Origin: Candidatus Bathyarchaeota archaeon
GTDB taxonomy: Archaea; Thermoproteota; Bathyarchaeia; Bathyarchaeales; DTEX01
DNA: 9,122 nt
Assembly (NCBI GenBank): GCA_026414245.1
Contig: JAOAJJ010000041.1
Span: 1 to 9,122, forward strand
Direction: 5' to 3'
A program made the position numbers and the translations under genes. Shown here piece after piece: positions 5,394 through 9,122 of this stretch. The notes beneath the pieces were generated by a model, which saw only the letters and a program-made list of their open reading frames with translations, was not told the origin of the DNA and did no database searches. Numbering within the stretch: the first letter of the stretch is position 1; each line of letters starts with the position of its first letter.

Positions 5394-6857
5394 TTAATAG
5401 TCAAGGTATTTCACTATCTCCCAAGGCGTTATATATAGACAGTATTGATTCCAGTCGTTTGTCTTATATTCTATAAATGCATCAAATATATGGCTCCCTA
5501 AAGTTTGATGCATAACCCCGTCGCTCTTCATCTCTTCTAAAGCTTCCTTGAGCGTTGTCGGTAGTTCTTTTATTCCAAAAGATCTACGTCTTTCTGGAAG
5601 CATCTTATATACATCTTCGTCGACTGGGTCGCCTGGATCAATCTTCTTCTTTATGCCATCAAGCCCAGCCATCAGAAGACATGAGAATGCTAAATATGGA
5701 TTACATGAGGGGTCAACACCACGATACTCCAGTCGCTTTTGAGCCGCGTACTCTGGCCCCCTATAGTAGACTGGAATCCGTATTAGAGCCGACCTATTGC
5801 GGCGGGACCAAATTATATATATTGGCGCCTCGAAGCCTGGAACAAGCCTTTTGTATGAGTTCACAGTTGGGCAGCATACGGCTGTTAAAGCCCTAGCATG
5901 CTCTAAGAGCCCTCCAATAAAATATCTTCCAGTTTGACTGATCTCTGCGTACTCATCGTTTTCGTCATACATAATATTCTCTGAACCCCTCCATAAAGAG
6001 ATATGCGTATGCATTCCGCTAGCATTATCCAGGTAAACAGGTTTCGGCATAAAGGTGGCTATTAAGCCATATTTTCTAGCAACATTTTTCGCTACAAATT
6101 TGTAATATATCACTCTATCAGCAGTTTCGACAGGTCTATCAAATCGAAAGTTAATTTCAACCTGTCCAGCGGTCGCAACCTCATGATGATGCTTCTCAAT
6201 TTTGAATCTAAAGTAGTCTTCGAGGATTGATGAAACCTCATTACGGTACTCAATCGTAGTATCTTCCGGTGGGGGTCTAAAGTATGCCTCTTTCGGTCTA
6301 ATGAAATATTTTCCAGGCGTGATTTCAGAGGATTGTGGAACAATTCTCGGCGCACCCCATGAATCACCTTCCCCTCCTCTAGGACTAACCCATGGATCCC
6401 AGACGAGCTTTGTCGGATCTATCGAAGAAAAGAGAAAGTACTCGATTTCAGGAGCAAAGTACGCGGTATAACCGATATCCTCTGCCGCCTTTACAGCTCT
6501 CTTTGCAACATATCCTCGCGGGCAAACTTCTGAGAGATCGCCGCCGTAAGCCTCGTGTACGTCGCCTAAAACTATGGCACTTTTTTGGCTTTCATCGCTT
6601 GTCCAAGGTAATATTGTTAGAGTGCTTGGATCCGGCATATATATCATATCTGACTCGTTAATGGACTTATAACCTCTTACAGACGACCCGTCAAAACCTA
6701 ATCCGCCTGTGAAAGCCTTTCCCTCTAAGTATTCTCTTGCAGGCACAACCATGTCATGTATTAACCCGCGTATATCCGTAAATGTTGAATGAACCCACCT
6801 CACTTTATTTACTTTTAATAGCTCTAAGGACTTCTCAATTATTTCATTGTTTTCCAA
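5394..6857 (-). CDS. glnA: Glutamine synthetase, type I (TTG start preferred)
   Basis: GlnA makes glutamine from glutamate, ammonia and ATP as a cytoplasmic dodecamer. From the preferred start it has 487 residues. Motifs in order are the N-terminal FDGSS (55-59), PEIEYFLF (136-143) with metal-binding Glu137 and Glu139, a long insert, HHHEVATAGQVEI (223-235) with further glutamates, NASGMHTHISLW (278-289), NSYKRLVPGFEAP (333-345), RNRSALIRIP (353-362), and Glu377/Arg379 before DPSCNPYLAF. The insert and the HHHEVATAGQ run resemble long GSI enzymes. The adenylylation site NLYDLPPEE is not intact: Tyr417 lies in DVYKMLPERR. The frame opens at ATG 6902, but no ribosome site precedes it. TTG 6857-6855 has GGTGA (6863-6867) five bases upstream and gives a normal-length N-terminus, so I place the start there; the ATG 6902 form would be 502 residues. 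An AbrB-PhoU gene lies upstream and nadE downstream. Confidence 0.95.
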   Translation of the reverse strand: MENNEIIEKSLELLKVNKVRWVHSTFTDIRGLIHDMVVPAREYLEGKAFTGGLGFDGSSVRGYKSINESDMIYMPDPSTLTILPWTSDESQKSAIVLGDVHEAYGGDLSEVCPRGYVAKRAVKAAEDIGYTAYFAPEIEYFLFSSIDPTKLVWDPWVSPRGGEGDSWGAPRIVPQSSEITPGKYFIRPKEAYFRPPPEDTTIEYRNEVSSILEDYFRFKIEKHHHEVATAGQVEINFRFDRPVETADRVIYYKFVAKNVARKYGLIATFMPKPVYLDNASGMHTHISLWRGSENIMYDENDEYAEISQTGRYFIGGLLEHARALTAVCCPTVNSYKRLVPGFEAPIYIIWSRRNRSALIRIPVYYRGPEYAAQKRLEYRGVDPSCNPYLAFSCLLMAGLDGIKKKIDPGDPVDEDVYKMLPERRRSFGIKELPTTLKEALEEMKSDGVMHQTLGSHIFDAFIEYKTNDWNQYCLYITPWEIVKYLDY

Positions 6858-6862
6858 GATTT

Positions 6863-6867
6863 TCACC
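6863..6867 (-). promoter_or_regulatory. Ribosome-binding site GGTGA choosing the glnA TTG start
   Basis: GGTGA on the minus strand ends five bases before TTG 6857, the same site and spacing (4-7 bases) seen before other genes here. A second GGTGAT at 6890-6885 has no ATG, GTG or TTG at a suitable distance. Confidence 0.5.
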
Positions 6868-6930
6868 GCGTTTAACAGAATAACATCACCATATAAAAAC
6901 ATTTACTAAATACTTCCATTATGAGGAAAA

Positions 6931-6940
6931 TATTTATATA
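6931..6940 (-). promoter_or_regulatory. Proximal TATA box of glnA
   Basis: TATATAAATA on the minus strand is the best TATA box in the window. Transcription would start near 6909, giving a leader of about 50 bases to the TTG start, or about 7 bases (nearly leaderless) to ATG 6902. A weak TTCC-N7-GGAA element (6914-6928) lies between the box and the predicted start. Confidence 0.5.
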
Positions 6941-6950
6941 ATTCAAAAAT

Positions 6951-6970
6951 AAATGAATAAACATTCATTT
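6951..6970. repeat. Inverted repeat AAATGAAT-N4-ATTCATTT upstream of glnA
   Basis: Two perfect 8-bp inverted arms flank a 4-base spacer, about 10 bp upstream of the proximal glnA TATA box. It could be an activator site for that box or an operator at the start of transcription from the distal box. It is not the NrpR-type GGAA-N6-TTCC motif known from methanogen nitrogen genes. A factor-binding role is inferred. Confidence 0.5.
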
Positions 6971-6980
6971 AAGGAGTAAT

Positions 6981-6990
6981 CTTTTATATT
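6981..6990 (-). promoter_or_regulatory. Possible distal TATA box of glnA
   Basis: AATATAAAAG on the minus strand is a good TATA-like sequence. Transcription from it would start near 6958, inside the inverted repeat, so glnA may have tandem promoters. Confidence 0.35.
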
Positions 6991-7005
6991 GTCTATTAGT
7001 CAGGT

Positions 7006-7010
7006 AAAAA
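7006..7010 (-). terminator. T-run terminator after the AbrB-PhoU gene
   Basis: T5 on the minus strand lies 45 bases after the AbrB-PhoU stop and just before the distal glnA TATA-like box. It would separate the two transcription units. Confidence 0.3.
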
Positions 7011-7054
7011 TAGTCTCCCTCGTTTTGGTCTTAAAGTTATCGTTAGGTTATCTT

Positions 7055-8143
7055 TTAGATAAATTGTGAGATAAAATCCTCAATCGTTCTGTTTTGGGTT
7101 ATTTCGGCGATGTTTTGGCAATATTCCATAATTCTTCTCACAGCGTCGAGTATGAGCCCTAGGGTTAATGCTATATTCGGATCCAATTTCTTAGCAAATA
7201 TGGTCATAGCGATTTTTCTTTCTATGCTGCTGTATTTCTCTATTCTTGAGAAGATTTCATCCGCTTCCTCATAGTCCCTCTTGAACATTACTTTTAATGT
7301 TTCCTCGAATGTTTGGTGCATTAGCGAGCAGAAGTCGGTGATTTGCGTGTAGATTTCTTCATCTAATTCCTTTATAGTAAGGGTTTTATCTTCTATGAGT
7401 TTTTTAAGCGAAAATATATTGTTGGCTAAATTTAATGCATTGTCCGCTATATTCTTTATGTCGTTAGCGACTATTCTATAGCCTAAGAACTCCTTCGGGC
7501 TTTTAAACCCTAAATCTTTGAATAGCCCGCGCTCCAGATGATATTTTAGTTGGCGGATTACGTAAAGATTCAGCCTACTAACATCATTATATATCTCAGA
7601 AACAACTTTCATGAAATTATCTCCCTCACTCTTTAATGCTGATACAGCTTCCTTATTGGCTGCGAGAGCTAAAACAGCCATCCTTCTAATAGCCATTTCA
7701 ACTGGCAGATTTGGATGGTTTATTAGAATTCGGATCGTTATCTCATTTTCGCTCTCATCAATAATCTCTGAGCCGAGAAGATTGTTCTTAACGAGGTCGT
7801 TCATCGCAGCCCTATGCTTTTGAAGGCAGCTTTTATCCCTAAATCTCAAGTGTATAATATCTGCTCCCACAACATAAAGCGCCGTTATCTTTCGACGTAG
7901 GGACGCTGAATCATCCTCAGGCTTAACATAAAGCCAATACTCCCTTAATTTAGGTTTCTCAGATTCTCTAGCCTTAAAAGCCTTTCTAGGAATGAGAAGC
8001 GCGGACCCGTCGTCCAAAACCTTAAATATGAGTTCACTTCCCCTACTTATCTCCGTCTCATGAACCCACTCTTTCGGCAGGGATATGATAAAGGAACCTC
8101 TGCCCACACATTGAACCTTTCTAGACCCTAAGTCCCTTTCCAT
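7055..8143 (-). CDS. AbrB-PhoU fusion regulator
   Basis: This 362-residue protein has an N-terminal SpoVT/AbrB DNA-binding fold (about 7-53: RKVQ, then GRGSFIISLPKEWV at 14-27, and DGSALLIPR) and a C-terminal helical PhoU-type part (about 150-362). Such proteins are widespread in archaea and are usually called phosphate uptake regulators. The PhoU metal-binding motifs are weak: where DLERIADHA is usual the sequence has DIKNIADNA (228-236, Lys for Glu), and the second copy reads VRRIMEYC (335-342). Metal-cluster binding may therefore be lost in part. No pst phosphate transporter or other phosphate gene is in the window; the neighbours are glnA downstream and, divergently, a cysteine-repeat gene and a GltB1-type gene, so a role in nitrogen or general nutrient control is as plausible as phosphate. 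ATG 8143 has GAGG seven bases upstream. Cysteines at 12, 106, 272 and 342 form no obvious site. Confidence 0.85.
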   Translation of the reverse strand: MERDLGSRKVQCVGRGSFIISLPKEWVHETEISRGSELIFKVLDDGSALLIPRKAFKARESEKPKLREYWLYVKPEDDSASLRRKITALYVVGADIIHLRFRDKSCLQKHRAAMNDLVKNNLLGSEIIDESENEITIRILINHPNLPVEMAIRRMAVLALAANKEAVSALKSEGDNFMKVVSEIYNDVSRLNLYVIRQLKYHLERGLFKDLGFKSPKEFLGYRIVANDIKNIADNALNLANNIFSLKKLIEDKTLTIKELDEEIYTQITDFCSLMHQTFEETLKVMFKRDYEEADEIFSRIEKYSSIERKIAMTIFAKKLDPNIALTLGLILDAVRRIMEYCQNIAEITQNRTIEDFISQFI

Positions 8144-8158
8144 AAATATTCCTCAATC

Positions 8159-8175
8159 AATATATTTCATATATT
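8159..8175. repeat. AT-rich inverted repeat AATATAT-N3-ATATATT upstream of the AbrB-PhoU gene
   Basis: Perfect 7-bp arms with a 3-base spacer lie 16 bp upstream of the AbrB-PhoU start. It could be an operator, perhaps for autoregulation by the AbrB domain, or simply overlap the promoter's TATA-like sequence. AT-rich composition makes chance palindromes common. Confidence 0.35.
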
Positions 8176-8227
8176 TTTAGTAGATTATTAATAACCATTT
8201 CCATGAATATAAATGATTTCGGCTTCT

Positions 8228-8240
8228 TTTATATAAAAAT
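8228..8240 (+). promoter_or_regulatory. TATA-like box(es) of the cysteine-repeat gene
   Basis: TTTATATAAAAAT lies 32-44 bases before the TTG start, but transcription from it would begin at the ribosome site. A second TATA-like ATATAAAT at about 8207-8214 would give a leader of about 35 bases and fits better. The 128-bp gap 8144-8271 carries divergent promoters and no gene that I can see. Confidence 0.35.
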
Positions 8241-8257
8241 ATATTCTTTTTTAAACC

Positions 8258-8265
8258 GGAGGTGA
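8258..8265 (+). promoter_or_regulatory. Strong ribosome-binding site GGAGGTGA
   Basis: This perfect 8-base anti-16S match lies six bases before TTG 8272 and fixes the start of the cysteine-repeat gene at a non-ATG codon. It is the strongest such site in the window and suggests high translation. Confidence 0.75.
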
Positions 8266-8271
8266 AGGAAA

Positions 8272-8610
8272 TTGAGCATCCGTTTATGTAGGGACTGCGC
8301 CAACTTTGAGGAACGAAGAGATATTGATGGAGCCGTTTTATGCATGAAGAACCATAACCCGAAAATTTGGTGTGAGGATTTCGAGCCTAAAGATGGTGGA
8401 GTTAACAAGAGAAGATTATATATGATGTCTTGTCCAGAATGCGTTAACTTTGAAGATAATGATGGATACCCAATATGCGCTAGGGGGCATAAACCAGGAG
8501 TTGCATGCGAAGACTTCATGGATAGATTCAGGAAAATGAATAGGGTAAGGCAGAATAATCAGATAAGAGCGGTGCTATTAATTAATGGATCAAGCATATT
8601 AATTCGTTAG
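8272..8610 (+). CDS. Tandem cysteine-knuckle protein, 112 aa, unrecognised
   Basis: I do not recognise this protein as a named family. It has two copies of one unit. Copy 1 (about 5-38) has CRDCANFEE, Cys24, NHNP and WCEDFEP. Copy 2 (about 53-84) has CPECVNFED, Cys69, GHKP and ACEDFMD. Each has C-x2-C-x(11 or 14)-C-x9-C with a His four residues after the third Cys (His28, His73), so each could bind one zinc or an iron-sulfur cluster. A basic linker (GGVNKRRLYMM) joins the copies, and a basic tail (RFRKMNRVRQ) follows the second. No membrane segment or signal peptide is seen, so it is probably cytoplasmic. TTG 8272 is fixed by GGAGGTGA. It is divergent from the AbrB-PhoU gene and 63 bp upstream of the GltB1-type gene on the same strand, possibly co-transcribed with it. 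Small bacterial and archaeal proteins with CxxCxxF...C...CxxF patterns exist, but no function can be assigned. Confidence 0.82.
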   Translation: MSIRLCRDCANFEERRDIDGAVLCMKNHNPKIWCEDFEPKDGGVNKRRLYMMSCPECVNFEDNDGYPICARGHKPGVACEDFMDRFRKMNRVRQNNQIRAVLLINGSSILIR

Positions 8611-8673
8611 ATCTTTGCTTTTCACTCAAAACTTAATTAGACCCAGATAACCAGAGAAAAAGGTGATTATAAT

Positions 8674-9122
8674 ATGTATATTAAGAGGGAGCAGGCGGGG
8701 CTTTATAATGATGATAAAATCTTCAGTTCATGCGCTCTTTTCGGGATGATCAATCTTGCGGGAGAAAGATTTGCTTCTAAAGAACCTGTCCACGCAATCT
8801 CCTCCATGCGTGAACGGGGAAACGGTCTCGGTGGAGGTTTTGCCGTATACGGCATATATCCCGACCTAGCGGATCTATACGCGTTTCACATAATGTATAT
8901 GGATTTAGGATCGAAAAGAAGAGCTGAAAAAATTTTGATGAGAGATTTCAGAATATTGCTCAGCGAAGAGATCCCTACCAAAGATAGTAATGAGCTTCTT
9001 GATCCCCCAACTTTCTGGAGATATTTTCTCGAGCCGAAGCCCTCAAAACTTAGAGATGAAAATGTGAGTAGCGATGAATATGTTGCCCGTAAAGTTATGG
9101 GGATAAATACCGGGGTGAGGGG
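8674..9122 (+). CDS. Class-II glutamine amidotransferase, GltB1 type (3' end outside window)
   Basis: The N-terminal 149 residues are visible; the frame runs off the window. It belongs to the class-II (Ntn) glutamine amidotransferases, in the branch annotated as the GltB1 glutaminase domain of archaeal-type split glutamate synthase, which frees ammonia from glutamine for transfer to 2-oxoglutarate by a partner subunit. Seen: Cys20 in SSCALFG, which would become the N-terminal nucleophile after removal of a 19-residue propeptide; SMRERGNGLGGGFAVYGIYP (44-63), a hallmark of this branch; YAFHIMY (69-75); and VMGINTGVRG at the edge, where this branch continues. The ATG start has GGTGA seven bases upstream. 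Glutamine synthetase is 1.8 kb away on the other strand, consistent with a GS/GOGAT ammonia-assimilation group. The synthase (GltB2) and GXGXG (GltB3) subunits would be expected further right. A free-standing glutaminase of other purpose cannot be excluded. Confidence 0.82.
   Translation, partial: MYIKREQAGLYNDDKIFSSCALFGMINLAGERFASKEPVHAISSMRERGNGLGGGFAVYGIYPDLADLYAFHIMYMDLGSKRRAEKILMRDFRILLSEEIPTKDSNELLDPPTFWRYFLEPKPSKLRDENVSSDEYVARKVMGINTGVR

Noticed and set aside
5555..5896. 113-residue plus-strand frame inside glutamine synthetase
   Set aside because: It is antisense to highly conserved GlnA motifs and has no family features.
6914..6928. TTCC-N7-GGAA in the glnA leader as an NrpR operator
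   Set aside because: The known NrpR site is GGAA-N6-TTCC; here the half-sites are in the opposite order with a different spacer, and the arms are only 4 bp.
8229..8519. 96-residue minus-strand frame over the cysteine-repeat gene
   Set aside because: The plus-strand frame has a perfect ribosome site and an internal repeat; the minus frame has neither and runs into the divergent promoter region.
1..9122. Mobile elements, CRISPR array, tRNA or rRNA genes
   Set aside because: I found no transposase, no direct repeat series and no recognisable tRNA or rRNA sequence on either strand by reading; a covariance-model search was not possible here.

Overview
The window looks like a chromosomal segment of an archaeon. 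Most starts are preceded by an archaeal-type GGTGA/GGAGGT ribosome-binding site, AT-rich TATA-like boxes lie a short way upstream, at least three starts appear to be TTG, and the gene set is archaeal in flavour (AbrB-PhoU regulator, corrinoid methyltransferase MtaB, stand-alone GltB1-type glutaminase). A non-euryarchaeal lineage such as Bathyarchaeia or a relative is my best guess, but this rests on recalled family resemblance and is not proven. I see no insertion sequence, CRISPR array, tRNA or rRNA.

Layout. At the left edge (1-396, +) is the C-terminal part of a thioredoxin-reductase/AhpF-type flavoprotein. Convergent to it is a very short minus-strand gene (415-579) for a 54-residue four-cysteine protein that is easy to miss. 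It is divergent, across 60 bp, from mtaB (640-2016, +), a methanol:corrinoid methyltransferase homologue with all three zinc ligands but no MtaC or MtaA partner in view. Then come six consecutive minus-strand genes, mostly with their own promoter-like boxes and T-run terminators: thioredoxin with a CPWC active site (2073-2447), a bacterioferritin-like protein (2534-2953), a second ferritin-like protein (3045-3524), glutamine-dependent NAD+ synthetase (3654-5318), glutamine synthetase (5394-6857) and an AbrB-PhoU regulator (7055-8143). Divergent from the regulator are a tandem cysteine-repeat protein (8272-8610, +) and the start of a class-II glutaminase of the GltB1 type (8674 to the right edge, +).

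How the genes may fit together. The left half is a redox/iron group: thioredoxin reductase, thioredoxin and two diiron four-helix proteins. The right half is centred on glutamine. GlnA makes it, NadE consumes it through its own glutaminase domain, and the GltB1 protein is expected to release its amide nitrogen for glutamate synthase. The AbrB-PhoU protein sits directly upstream of glnA and could be a local regulator. The glnA control region holds two TATA-like boxes and a perfect 8-bp-arm inverted repeat.

The most interesting items are the unrecognised 54-residue cysteine protein sharing a divergent promoter region with an apparently orphan mtaB, and the duplicated cysteine-knuckle protein next to the nitrogen genes.
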